DNA of 64,000 nt. Source: Voacanga thouarsii. Its lineage: Eukaryota; Streptophyta; Magnoliopsida; Gentianales; Apocynaceae. The stretch is from positions 2,091,001-2,155,000 of the forward strand of contig JANUWF010002273.1 of assembly GCA_026120185.1 (NCBI GenBank), written 5' to 3'. The notes under the pieces are model-generated. The model worked only from the letters and a program-made list of their open reading frames with translations, did no database searches and was not told the DNA's origin. Within the stretch, counting starts at the first letter, position 1. Each line of letters starts with the position of its first letter. Shown here in pieces: positions 11,404-22,572 of the stretch. A program made the position numbers and the translations under genes.

Positions 11404-14252
11404 CATGGTCGCTTCAATTGATCATTCCCACTGGTCCAAGCTGAGGCCAATCTGTACATCTTGAGTCCTCGGCTATTGCCGACAGAAGTTACCACCGAAC
11501 ACTTACAGTTCACCAATCCGAAGGGTTTCACCATTTCGCTGAACCGAGATAATTTCTTACGACCGGCCTGCTATTTTTCTTTCTGCCACTAGCCGCGTCC
11601 CCTGAAAAATTACAGAGAATGGCGTGGTCATTGCCAAGCTACTTACGGCGCCCTTTGGGAACAATAGGGCATCCGAGATGCTATCATGATGTTTGATTTC
11701 GATATGGCCTTCTATCACAATCTTTTCACTGCTTTTCTGCCGTTTTGGTCTCCAGCAATCAATGGTTTCATTTTTCCCCATGGTATGTTCTCACCCACTA
11801 TATTAGACATCTGTACCATTTTGGGCTTTTGTTGCAACGGTGAGGAAATCCCTGCTCTTCACGACGAAGAGAACCTGCCTACCATTGAAGACCATCTAGA
11901 CAAGTCTATTGCCTCTTATGGCAACTTTATGGCCGCCTAAACGGGCGTCGACAACGTTCCATCAGAGCAAGAACAGTCTGCCTTTCTATTGCTGTAGCTC
12001 CACAAGTACATCCTCTGCTCTCACTCGGCAGGGATAAGCAACGAGTACCGGTACTATATATCAGCTTTGCTGAGGAAAAAGAGGCACTGCGACCTGGCCT
12101 CTCTAGTATTGGCCTTGGTCTTTCTGCTAATGAACCAAATGATCTCGGTCATATTAGCTGGGAGTGACCTAACCAATCTTGGTGGCCTCTTATGGGTCAT
12201 GCAGCTGTGGCTTTACCAGTACATTCCCCAGTTCGGCATCAACAGTATCTCCGGAGACTCCATGAATTTCGCCTACCGAGCCACAAATTATTGGCTGTTG
12301 AAAATGCCTATAAATAGGTCTTCTGCTGGTACCATTATGGCCTACCTTCATCAAAATTGTCCCCAGAATGCGCCCCACTTCTTTCCCTATTCTCCCTGAA
12401 AAACCAGCCCCCTCTGGCTGACGAAGCTTGCGAGATGCACCGAAAGCCTCCCAAGAGACTATCTAGGCCAGAATGTTTTGCTCCCGAGAACTTCTTCTTG
12501 GGGCAAAAACTAGGCGCCTGGAGTGCCAAGTCCTTATGTGAACGGTACAACCCACATTACTTTTCATGGCAATTTGGACTAATTCAAGATATTCCTACTG
12601 ATCCTAGTCATATTTCTTCTTACACTGTCATACCTGTCCTATCAACTGAAGATGTGTGTATTTTAGCCGATAGGTCCTTAACCGTTCTTCGTTCTTTTGA
12701 GTACCACCATTTTCAAGTTGTCAGAGAGGCCACACCCAACTTCAACCTGTAGTGGTGACTGCTAAGCGAGATGCTCTTCTCTGCCCCTGTGGAGACATGG
12801 TTGCTCAGATTAGTTGGGTTAGCATCGGCGGTGGTAGAAATGTCTGCGCCAAAGAAAAGTAAGCAGAGCAAAGCTTCTGCCAGTTCGATCACTGCGCCAT
12901 TGTTATGTACACCGCCAGTAAAAAGAGCCCCCATACTTTTGCCTACCGATAAGGAAGAAGAAGAAACCGTACTCCCCCTACTGAGGCGATCAAAGAGATG
13001 GCAGGCCACTCATACTCCAGCATTTGCCAAGGTTTGGATTGATGCTAAATGCTTTTTCCTTTTTAATACTCTTCAAACTTTGAGTCAAAGTTAACCTCGT
13101 ATTGCCTTCTTTTGCAAAAATAAAGACCAGCCAGTTAGTTATCTCTAACTCTTCCTTAGAGCCATCAGCGGCTATGCCCCCCTTATCTCCTGCAAAAATG
13201 ATAACAGCAGGGGAAGGGACTTCGGTTGTTTCGCCTTCGTCGGTTATTACCTCTGCGTCTGAAGTGCCTACCTCAGAGAGAATGGTGGTCGACAAACCTG
13301 TCACGCCCCTAGCGAAAACAGCCCCTGATCCTCCAACGGAACCTATTCCTTCTCGGTCGGGAATAACTGAAACCGCTGCACTAGAGCTTCTGCGGAGTCT
13401 GATGGGAACTAACTTGCTGACCAGCCCATCTTCCCAAGACGCCATCAGCCGAGCCCTCCTGTTGCTGGCGCAATCAACCGCTTCTGATGTCCGTATAGAA
13501 TTGAAGTGCCTATCGACTGACTATTTAGGGCATATGTGGTTCACCCAATGTTTCTTTTTCGACACCCAAAGTAGGCGGGACAAAGCTTCTCGTCAGCTCT
13601 AAGCCATAGAGGAGCTCCGTAAACAGGAAGTGTTTCTACAAACACATTGTCAAGATGCCTCTGCTTGCCTAAGTATCCTTCAAGCTGAAATTTTCGATAG
13701 GGTTGGAAGAATTGAAAGCCTTGAGAAGCAACTGCGAGCTCTCCAAGTGGAATTAGATTCCAAAAAACGAACCCTGGATGAAAAGCTTGAGGCCGAGAAC
13801 ACCTGTCAGCAAAGGGCCTCCTCCGCTGAAGAGTCAGTGGCCAAATTTCAGGACGAACAACTTATGCTGGAGGCCAAAAAAGAGCTGCTCCAATTGGAAC
13901 TGCAACATTCGAGCAAGTTGCTCACTGGCATGTAGTCTTCGTGGGACAACTTCCAATTTTACCTAACCACTTTCTTCCGTAGTCTCGATGAAGCTGGTCC
14001 TTCAAGTACTTAACTAGGGATGTCGAGACTCATCCACCTTCAATGGAAGAATCGGCTGCTGAACCAGAACTGGCCCCGGGAGAACCGACCACCCAAGCGA
14101 AGAAAGAGGAGGATACCTCAATGGCGGCCGCTCTGCCCGAGGAGGATTCGAATTGGCTTGCCATAGTTCTTTTTGCCCAACCAATCGAGATGCCTTACAC
14201 TCCTTCTAAGGAGGATTTGTTGAAATGTATGCCCTCTAAATTAAGTTTTTGA
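11404..14252 (+). pseudogene. Plant mobile domain (PMD) protein with coiled-coil tail, degenerate
   Basis: Resembles transposon-associated plant mobile domain proteins (the domain shared with MAIN/MAIL1 and aminotransferase-like proteins). N-terminal MVASIDHSHWSKL starts at 11404. The PMD is readable at 11686-12390 (FLPFWSPAINGF, ILDICTILGF, GGLLWVMQLWLYQYIP), with in-frame stops near 11938 and 11995. A frameshift near 12360 leads into LGQKLGAWSAKSLCERY and QFGLIQDIP (12357-12752). A possible intron at about 13031-13124 precedes a Ser/Pro-rich linker (13102-13570), then a coiled coil (IESLEKQLRALQVELDSKK, 13573-13935) and an acidic segment (14043-14226). GC content is clearly higher than in the flanks. 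It is probably TE-borne rather than a host gene. PMD identity is from motif memory. Confidence 0.6.
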
Positions 14253-16010
14253 TATAATTATTGAATTTATTAATAAAAAAATTTATTCTCAAAATTTGTT
14301 TGTAAATTTACATTTTATTTGTGCATGAGTTATATTTGAAAAAGATCTATTGTGTTTAAGTATGTGATCCATGTGAATGGTGGTCTTTCACAGTAAGGTA
14401 CGGATCACGGGTTATTTAACACATAAATATTTGTTCTTAACCATTAATGAGAATAGGAATCTCATCATATTTAGGTTATTGTGTTATAATTCTAAATGGG
14501 GAATAGCTTACATTTAGCTAGTGAATAGTCCAATCACTTCATAGCATGAGCATATTTTGAATACGTAGAATAGAACCTGTAATAATGGTTTCTAAAAGTA
14601 CTATTTAGAAGAAACCCAAACTATTACTGCTACAGCGTGGACTAAAACTCTACCACTTGAGTATGAGTTGGTGGTCTGACGAAGCTGGAAGCATGTACTT
14701 TGATATGCTGTAGTTGAGATTCTATCGTAGAGCCGATATACTTGTATATTGGGTATATGTGACTAGTTAATTAAGACAAACTTATACAAGATATCTTCTG
14801 CGCTATATCACCTCTTATGAGTGTTCAAATGATCTAAATATCTAGGACCCTGGGGAACATGATTTGGATGTTTGCTTTAGAGTAGCTTCTTTGGAAAGCG
14901 GAAACATTCCAAAAGTTATGGATCATTGGACTAGAGGTCTAAGGATGGTAGATTTCTTTTAGAGAGGTGTTAGTACACTCTTCCTATTTAAATGTACGGC
15001 GATGCGTAGAGGAGTATTTTAGTCATTACACCTGTAGGTCGGAGACTTTGCTAACACAGCATTGTCCTTGGAGTCAATATTTTCTTATGGTAATATTAGG
15101 AAATATTTAAAATACAAAATACAATTATTTATATAGTATGGATATTTTTGGTCATTTTACTAGTCAAGGCAAATTTTCTTTTTGGTCCCTAGAATAACCC
15201 TTAAGTCCTAACAATTTGGGTTAAGGAATTAGTCTTGATAATTATAAGTTTTATTTTATTTAAGTAGTCTGATTTATTATTGGACTAGAATAAAATAAAA
15301 GGCTCAAGAGAGAGTATATATTTTATCTAGTTTAATTGGTTAATTAATTATGTAGGGCCCAATGCCCAGATTGAATAATTAGAAAATTAACCTAGGTAAA
15401 AACTAGATAAAAGGTCTGATATTTTATATTAGTCTATTTGGGCTTGTTAATTATTTATTGAGTTGTTTCATGAAGTCCAAAAAATAAATAATTGAGACTT
15501 ATTATTTATAGGTGTTCAAGCCCAAGAGTAAATAATTTTATCTGGCCCAATGAATGAGACCAAGGGTAAAAACAGTAAGCACTGTAGGATTTTATTTTTA
15601 CCCTAGGTGTAAAAAGTGGTGGCCGCATAGTTTTCTGTGGAAGGATAATGAAAAGCCAAGGTTGGTTTTTCACTCTCTCGGTCTCTCTCTCTGTGTGCGT
15701 TATCTGGTTTTTCCAGAAACAAGAATAGGACGAGTAAATCCTTCTTTGATCATTGCTTGTTAGCATTAGATCAAAGAAGTAAGGCCATACTTCTATTCTA
15801 TTGTTGCTTTCATCGGCTGTTGTTAAGCCAATGGCCATATTCTAGAAGCTCAAAAGCTTCGTGTGAATGAAAAGAAGCAGACGGCTTGCAAGAGTGCAAC
15901 CGAAGGTTTCTTTGGGAGAACCAGTGGCTTCAAGCATTCAACTTGAAACAGTCCAAATATCTTCCTTAGTGCCCAAGAAAACTTTAAGATGCAAAGGTAT
16001 AAAATATTGC
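14227..16010. mobile_element. Non-coding insert, possibly an LTR-type element, after the PMD tail
   Basis: At 14227 the GC-rich PMD frame (PYTPSKEDLLK) changes abruptly to AT-rich non-coding DNA beginning TGTATGCCCTC, and GC-richer sequence returns near 16 kb. No coding capacity is visible. A clear right end with CA and a target duplication could not be fixed, so limits are approximate and the LTR interpretation is only likely. It contains a perfect 11-bp stem hairpin at 15741-15779. Confidence 0.35.
15741..15779. repeat. Perfect 11-bp inverted repeat (hairpin)
   Basis: CTTCTTTGATC at 15741-15751 pairs with GATCAAAGAAG at 15769-15779 across a 17-base loop. Function unknown. Confidence 0.8.
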
Positions 16011-16114
16011 TCTTCCACTGCGTTCTTTTTTGCGTTTTATGATATCATGCGTGCTTCTGTGAAAAATTTTTGTCGTTACTCCTTCAGGATTGACTTCTTA
16101 CTTTTGTTTTTTTT

Positions 16115-16830
16115 TTTTTTTTTTTTGTCAACTGACCGCCTTTTCTCTTTTTCCCTGATCATTTCTTCTATTCTGACGACCTGGGACAATAGGCGGGATA
16201 GGTTAGAGAAATCCTGGAGGATAACACGCTATTTGAGCTGTGGATGCATTCTACTGATGGCTATCTTGGCACACTCTATTTTCGACAATTGGGTGGTGCA
16301 TTCGGCTTTAATTTGCTGAAAGCGCTCAAAGAACTCTGCTACACCTTCGGATGATCTTTGCTTAACAAAAGATCCGCTATGGAGATCTCAGGTGCTGGTC
16401 TAAAGAACCACTCATGAAAAATCCGTTCCATATCGGCCCATGAGTATATGGAACTGGGTGTCAAATTTGCATACCAAGTAAACACCGCCCCTGTCAAGGA
16501 TAAAAAGAATAATTGCAATTTATGCCAATTACTATTTCCAAACTCTCCACATTGTGCCATAAACCTCCTCATATGTTCCATAGTTGACTTGTTGTCTTCT
16601 CCAGAGAATGTGAAAAACTCAGGCAACTTAAATCCTCATGGTAATATTGCCATAGAGTCCACCCATTCTGGGTACGGCTTCTGATACACTGGCCGATCTC
16701 TGGCTTATCGAAGTAATGCCTCCGTCATTGAGCTGACATCAGCTGATGGAATTGGCTGTGGATTCTGCGTGGGAGAACCTATCATAGTTGATTGAGAACC
16801 TTGTCCAGAGAATAAAGCCATCTCAGGATA
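16115..16830 (-). pseudogene. Ty3/gypsy gag, degenerate
   Basis: On the minus strand the frame near 16690-16339 gives PVYQKPYPEWVDSM, LPEFFTFSGEDNKSTMEHM and AVFTWYANLTPSSIYSWADM, the typical retrotransposon gag core. An in-frame TGA lies in the first third (near 16640). After the SIADLLLSK segment the reading moves to another frame (SSEGVAEFFERFQQIKAEC, LQDFSNLSRLLSQVVRIEEM) running to about 16115. Frameshift and stops make it inactive. It points toward the PMD pseudogene, which is on the opposite strand. Confidence 0.8.
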
Positions 16831-16898
16831 CCCTTCCCCCTACCTTGTCCGAGGTGGGCCTCATTCCTTGGGCCGCCAATCAGGAATGACGATTACGT

Positions 16899-17507
16899 GA
16901 TCCCCACCCCCTACCCAACCTGCTCCACATATATTTTATATTATATGTATTATATATATATTATATTATATTATATATATATTATATATATAGGTAGATT
17001 ATATATATATATATATACATACATATACATATACATATTTTATAAATTATAAGTAGATTATATATATTATATATGATTATGTATGTATATATAGGTAGAT
17101 TTTATATATATATATATATATATATATAATAGAAGAGAAGAGGAAAAAATAAAAAATAAAAGAAAAAATTATCAATTATCAATTTTACTCTTACTAATTT
17201 AGTGATATGATTAATATATGAACTATTAGAAACCATCATACAAGTTTTCAAAATGATTAAAAAGTTTTGAATAAAAACATATCAGAGGCCAACAAAATTT
17301 TTTTAAAAAAATTTTATAAATATTTTAGAGTCCAACTGGACCCCCACTTTCCTTTTGGGTCGAGACTGAGGATTGTTTTTTCCCCGGTGGGTTGGGGGTG
17401 GGGATCCTAACCTTTTCCCATGGCAAGGACGGGAAAAAAGAGGGATATGTGAGGGCAAGGCCGAGATTTCTAGTCCCCGACCCAGCCCAACTCCATTGCC
17501 ATCCCTA
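16899..17507. mobile_element. hAT-like MITE, left end lost, with AT microsatellite core
   Basis: The right end ATTGCCATCCCTA (17495-17507) is a hAT-type terminus. GATCCCCACCCCCTACCC at 16899-16916 is mirrored by GGGTTGGGGGTGGGGATC at 17389-17406, so the element is a GC-rich inverted repeat around a long AT/TA core (16925-17128). No left terminus equivalent to TAGGGATGGCAAT was found, so the left end is probably deleted or rearranged. It separates two gypsy fragments. A related terminus occurs at 30018. Confidence 0.6.
16925..17128. repeat. Compound (TA)/(ATAT) microsatellite
   Basis: Degenerate TA-rich repeats including TATATAGGTAGATTATATAT units, inside the hAT-like MITE. Confidence 0.85.
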
Positions 17508-17514
17508 TCAATAG

Positions 17515-18695
17515 ATTATAAGTAACTGTTGTTATACGCTAGCTCCATATAGGGTATGCAATCAATCCACTTATCCCCAAAATCTAATATACACACACTG
17601 AACATATCCTCTAATATCTGAATAACCCTCTCAAATTGCCCGTTAGTCTAAGAATGTGTTGCAATGCTAAACTTCAAAGTTGAGCACATAAATTCTTGAA
17701 ATTTATTCCAAAATCTCGAAGTGAACCTAAGATCTCAATCGGACACAATGCTTGAAGATACTCCATGCAGACTCACAATCTCCTATATGTAGATTTGAGT
17801 CAAATTCTCCATTAAATCCCTCATATTCATTGATATAAAATGTGCAAACTTGGTTAATCTATCTATGACCACCTACATGGCGTCTTTTTGGGGTTTAGCC
17901 ATTGGTAGTCCTGTGATAAAGTCTATTGTTACCTCCTCCGATTTCCATTCAGGAATAAGTAATGGTTGCAATAGTTCTACAGATTTTTTGTGCTTTGTCT
18001 TGATTTTTTTACAAGTCAAACAAGTAATCACAAACTTCACCACATCTTTCTTCATTCTAAACCACCAATACACATTCTTCAAATCCTGATACATTTTCAC
18101 CTCCCCCAGGTGAATAGTATATTTACTTCGATGTGCCTCCTCTAATATTCTCTTCTTCAACTCTTGATCCTGTAGTACACATTACTGATCATGAAAATAT
18201 AATACTCCTTTATCTGTTCAAAAGTTATTTCCTCCCCATTTAACCTTCTTATCTTTAAAAGCTTGGAACTCAATAGTGTCTTTCTGTACTTTAATAATTT
18301 CCTACTTCAATTTGGGCACCAACTTTAAATTGCTTATACAGATTTTCTCCCCTTGAATTTCTATTTTTCATTCCAATATCTCCTGTACTACTTGAACTTC
18401 TTGCATTTGCATGCTAACTATCTTTACTTTTTGGCTAAGTGCATCAGCTACTATATTAGCCTTTCCCAAATAATAGTAAATAGGATACTTATATTCTTTT
18501 AAAAACTCCATCCACCTCCACTATCTGAGATTCAAATCTTTCTATGTGAAGATGTACTTAAGACTCTTATAATCAGTAAACACTTCATATTCTACTCCAT
18601 ACAAGTAGTGTCTCCATTTCTTCAGGGCAAACACTATAGTTGCTAGCTCCAGATCATGAGTGGGATAGTTGACTTCATGTGTTTGGTCCATTTGC
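17515..18695 (-). pseudogene. Ty3/gypsy pol fragment: RNase H end and integrase
   Basis: Minus strand, from 18695 downward: RNase H signature [20 protein letters not shown] then [20 protein letters not shown] followed by stops. Next comes the integrase H2C2 zinc-binding region at 18160-17873 (HRSKYTIH, CLTCKKIK) with TIDFITGLP holding the first catalytic Asp. VVIDRLTKFAHFI, then SIVSD and TNGQFERVIQ (second and third acidic positions) follow to about 17515. The reading needs several frames and stops. Several stops replace Gln codons (FT-stop-KDLNLR), consistent with C-to-T decay. Most like chromovirus-type gypsy pol. Confidence 0.88.
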
Positions 18696-18961
18696 TAAAG
18701 GAGTATAGTAGTTAAGAGACTAATATTAATTAGCTAAAATATTACACCAACTATGATTCAGTCCATTTGTTGTGTGTAGGAAACATTTATGTTGACAAGT
18801 GTTTGGTTGTTTTTGGAAATTTGTGAATTAAAATGTTTTAAACATCTAGTTCTGGAATTCCTGCAAGAATTTTAGTGCTCTTATTGGCTTTATTGTGATT
18901 TTGCTGAATTCAGCTTGATGTCTCCCTTTTGAATATTCTTTGGTTTGACTTCTCAAGTTAA

Positions 18962-19241
18962 TACTTCCTCCGTCCCATAATATAAGTCGTTTGACTTAAT
19001 CTCACACATATTAAGATTTCTAAAAATAAAGTGACTTTATGTTTTTTCTTCCTAAAACACCCATATTTAAATATCATGAAAACAAGAGAAGAGGTAAGAA
19101 AGAAAGAGAGGAAAGAGAACAATAAATAAGGATAAAAATGTAAAAATAACTTTAATACCTTCTTGAAATGTCCCCAACGACTTATAATTTGGAATAGCAA
19201 ATGTAGTCTCTAACGACTTATATTATGGGATTGAGGGAATA
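18962..19241. mobile_element. Stowaway-like MITE (family 1)
   Basis: Ends TACTTCCTCCGTCCCATAA and TTATGGGATTGAGGGAATA are inverted repeats beginning with the TA target dinucleotide. Inner repeats AAGTCGTTTG and CGACTTATA extend the symmetry. The 280-bp element lacks coding capacity. A second copy spans 23585-24174. Confidence 0.85.
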
Positions 19242-20400
19242 TTGAGTTGGGAGGTCTTAGCTTGTTCTTCCTCCTTATCTTGTAGTTTAGACATTGAAAA
19301 TTCCAAAAACTTTGTTGGAATTCGTTCTTGTTGTATAGAACCAGAAACCAAGAAACACTGCCTCTTATAAGTCAAGTGGCACTGCCTCGTCTCAAAAGTT
19401 CTTGCACTCGAGTTTTTCTCGACCAAGCGGTACTGCATGCTTCATCCCTAGCGGTGTCGTTCCCTCTCTAAACTTCCTGCCGCTGTGTTTTCTTTCGACT
19501 AGGCAGCACTATTTGTGTTAATTGAAGCATTGTCGTTTCCTTTCTAGGTCTTTAGCAGTTTGACATATTTTAAGTAAGCGGCATTGGTTCTCTTGAAGCT
19601 AGCTGCGCCGTTCTCTTCTTTGAGTAATAACTCTCTGTTTAAACTTAACTTTCTCACCTTTGTTTTCCATTATCTTTCCGATTTGCTAACCATGGAGGAA
19701 ATCTAATACCTAGTAACAAATGTTTTGAGTTGCAAACTTTGTTGACAAAAGATTCTTAAAAGTGCAATTCTTGGGGCTTAAACCTTTTGAAAATTTATAT
19801 TTATGTAACATAGTCAACTCTACACAAATTACTTTTCTTTACTAAAGTTCTGAGCTCACCCCTTATTTAACATTTTGCAGGTTCTCAATTAGAGAAAATT
19901 CTTATATGGACCCGGTCCACCGTGGACCGGATGCTTTGAGTAGTGTACCACATGCAGTATGAGTTATACACTTTTGAAAAGATACAATACTCTAAAGCAG
20001 TAGTCCACGGTGGATTGGGTCCATATAAGAATTTCCCCTCAATTAGAGGGTGATGAATTGGTTGAATGGATTGACGAAGATCTAGAGTAATTGAAATTTT
20101 GGGCTTAGCTCGTGTATTTGGGATATTATTTGGAATTTTATTAAGTTCAACTAATGAATTGAATATTCTTTGAATTGAAAATTTGTGTGGTTACTTGGAT
20201 AAGTTCAAGATTTTTAAACTTCATTTGTATTTGGAGACTTGTATTTAAGTTCCCATTGATATAAGTTCACGATGTGTTGACTGTATGGAATTAATTTTGC
20301 ATGTTCGAGATTCGATATTGCTTTCTGAGGTGTTGCGATGACATTTTCGGTTGCGGGATGTGGCAAATAATTAATTGTTCACAGTTAACACAAGAACTCC
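19242..20400 (+). other. Probable LTR-type repeat remnant
   Basis: Non-coding stretch whose downstream part (GAGCTCACCCCTTATTTAAC, TTTTGCAGG at about 19852-19881) looks like the U3/R region of plant gypsy LTRs. It is interrupted by the 145-bp MITE at 19893. No LTR partner, primer binding site or target duplication was found, so identity is uncertain. Confidence 0.25.
19893..20037. mobile_element. Mutator-type MITE with 9-bp TSD
   Basis: A 145-bp element with inverted repeats of about 55 bp (AGAAAATTCTTATATGGACC against GGTCCATATAAGAATTTCCC, with inner GTCCACCGTGGAC and GTCCACGGTGGA). It is flanked by a perfect 9-bp duplication CTCAATTAG (19884-19892 and 20038-20046). Long TIRs plus 9-bp duplication are the mark of Mutator-like elements. 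Confidence 0.9.
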
Positions 20401-20834
20401 CAATAAATTTGGAACAAAATAAAATATGAAATTGTAAAATTAATTTTTTTATTTTAATTGACCTTTTTGTGAAAAACAAAATATAAATCTGTTTTATGAG
20501 ATATTAAATCGGATTATTTTAAATAAAAATTATGCATACCAAGATCTTTAAATTTTTATTTCTAATAATCTTTTTCAAAAAATATAATATTATATTATAT
20601 TTAAAAAATGTATTATGGTACGTAAAAGAAAACAAGAGAAGTTGGAACACAGGACGCATCCTAGTAGAAACCTTAATTTGAAGAAGATTTCCTATAAGTT
20701 CTGCATCAAAATGCTGATGTCTGCATCGAGACTTCTTGTAAGAAGAAATTCTTAATATTACAAAGCATATGCAGCAAAGTAAGATATAAATGAAAATGGG
20801 GAGAGAACGAAAGAAAAGACTTTAGAATGCTTCT

Positions 20835-20935
20835 TAAGCTTGATTGCGAACTACAGTTATCCACACATGAGACAAGTCATTGACTTCTGCTGCTGTAGGT
20901 GCAAAATCTTTCATCACTGTTCGCAAAGTAGAAAT
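20835..20935 (-). other. Possible terminal exon or 3' end of a transcript
   Basis: On the minus strand a frame ending in TAA reads VMKDFAPTAAEVNDLSHVW followed by about nine further residues, preceded by a pyrimidine-rich stretch and AACAG that could be a splice acceptor. It lies about 400 bp downstream of the serine acetyltransferase stop on the same strand. I do not recognise the peptide. It could be an unannotated last exon, a neighbouring gene end or chance. Confidence 0.25.
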
Positions 20936-21321
20936 GGAGCAAATTAAGAAGCAAAAGCATGATAATCATTAGTTCCATATGGCATCAACATGAGAATAAA
21001 ACTCAAGAAAGGCAGGAACAAGAGAAGGGAGTCACTTCAACGAGTGTTGGAGTTATTGAGAACCTCTCTCTGTGGATCCATTATTGAGGCTCAAGTCTTT
21101 CTGCCACTGTAGATGACCAAACAGACTGTGTTAAAGAGTACTAACTTCTGCCATTGTAGGATGAGCCAAGGCCTCGACTGCTGGAACACACCGCTGCTAA
21201 CAACTAATCGTTTCTCTGAAAACATTTCTTTTGGAACATAATAAGAATAAGAGAAGATGGTTTGATATCCAGGCTAATAGTCTAATACTTGTATTGGAAT
21301 CTGGCGAACTCAGTTAAAGGA

Positions 21322-22227
21322 TCAAGTTCCAAGTCTGTCCCTTGCTCTAATGGGTTTTGCAGGATTTCCAACAACAGTTTCGCCAGCGGAGATTTCCTTC
21401 AAGACAACTGATCCAGCTCCAACTTTAGCACCTTCTCCTATTCTAATATTACCCAAGACTTTAGTTCCTGCACCTATTAAAACCCCATCTCCAATCTTCG
21501 GGTGCCTGTCACCGACAACGTTCCCCGTACCTCCCATCGTCACATTATGCAGAATGGTTACATCGTTACCAATCACCGCTGTTTCTCCAATAACGACTCC
21601 AGTGGCATGATCAAGTACTATCCCGTGTCCGATTCTTGCTGCTGGATGGATATCCACTGCAAAAACTTCTGAAACTTGACACTGTATTAGGACTGCTAAG
21701 ACAGTTCTGCCTTGTGTCCAAAACTTATGTGCCATTCTCTGAGCTTGGACTGCTAGGAAGCCTTTGAAGTTTAAAAAGCAATGAACAAAACTCAAACAGG
21801 CTGGATCACGATCTTTCCAAGCTTTTAGGTCACTTCTGATAGCACCTCTGATTTCATCATCTTCTCTAAGTGCTCTAACGAAAACATCATGGAGGACTTC
21901 ACTGGAAAGACTTGAATTCCATAATTTGAAAGCCAAATTGGCCGTTAGTGCATTCTCTAGTGATTTGTGTGACAATATTGTTGTATCATAGTAGCCTGCC
22001 AGGATAGGCTCTCGGTCCATTTCTCTTTCGGCCTCCTCTCGGATTGTCTGCCATAGCTGATCTTCATTGCGTCCTTGTGGATTGTGTCTGGAGGAATCCT
22101 TGATAACATTTCGTCTGCACAGTTTGATGATCTTGCACCTGGAATCGTTGATTCTGAACTTGTAACTAGAATCATCACACAAGAGACTTGTCGAGGGATT
22201 TAATGTTTTATTAATGCATGCTGCCAT
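21322..22227 (-). CDS. Serine acetyltransferase (EC 2.3.1.30), short C-terminus
   Basis: Intronless 301-residue protein that acetylates L-serine with acetyl-CoA to O-acetylserine, the precursor of cysteine. The first ~50 residues are rich in Ser, Lys and Arg with few acids and could be an organelle transit peptide. A helical serine acetyltransferase N-domain spans about 57-145 (WQTIREEAEREM, KDRDPACLSFVHCF). The left-handed beta-helix follows with FAVDIHPAARIG, LDHATGVVIGE and GDRHPKIGDG; Asp192 and His207 match the catalytic Asp/His pair of bacterial CysE. Resemblance is closest to the plastid/mitochondrial SERAT2 group, by motif memory. The protein stops 11 residues after NPAKPI. The usual plant tail of some 30 residues, whose terminal Ile docks into O-acetylserine thiol-lyase, is absent. 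The start at 22227 fits the MAACI-type N-terminus. No stop or frameshift lies inside. Confidence 0.93.
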   Translation of the reverse strand: MAACINKTLNPSTSLLCDDSSYKFRINDSRCKIIKLCRRNVIKDSSRHNPQGRNEDQLWQTIREEAEREMDREPILAGYYDTTILSHKSLENALTANLAFKLWNSSLSSEVLHDVFVRALREDDEIRGAIRSDLKAWKDRDPACLSFVHCFLNFKGFLAVQAQRMAHKFWTQGRTVLAVLIQCQVSEVFAVDIHPAARIGHGIVLDHATGVVIGETAVIGNDVTILHNVTMGGTGNVVGDRHPKIGDGVLIGAGTKVLGNIRIGEGAKVGAGSVVLKEISAGETVVGNPAKPIRARDRLGT

Positions 22228-22560
22228 TCTCTTCTGACAGATGTGAAGAATTGAAGATTAATACAGCAAAAGATGATAGCAAGAGGAAATGATAGTTTCC
22301 TGTTGTTCACTCAAAGTGGCATATGCTATGTACACTGCTCCCATAGATGGCTTAAGACGACGGGAAGGAAACATTCCACGAAACCGCTGAGAATTTAATA
22401 GGATCTCTTGTTCTTGAATCTTGGCTAACTGCCGAATTGCTCAGTCAAAGGCCTGTACTTTTTTGGATTTTGACTAGGACGAAGGTGTTGCACATTTTCG
22501 AGCGAAAAGACAGTTTTCTAGAATTTTAAACGCAAATATAATTATCACATTTCACAAGAA
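22228..22560 (-). promoter_or_regulatory. Upstream region of the serine acetyltransferase gene
   Basis: About 330 bp of mixed-composition DNA between the start codon and a MITE. CCTATTAAATTCTC on the minus strand near 22391-22404 is the only TATA-like candidate, about 170 bp from the ATG. No certain regulatory motif is seen. Confidence 0.3.
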
Positions 22561-22572
22561 ACCTAAATTGTA

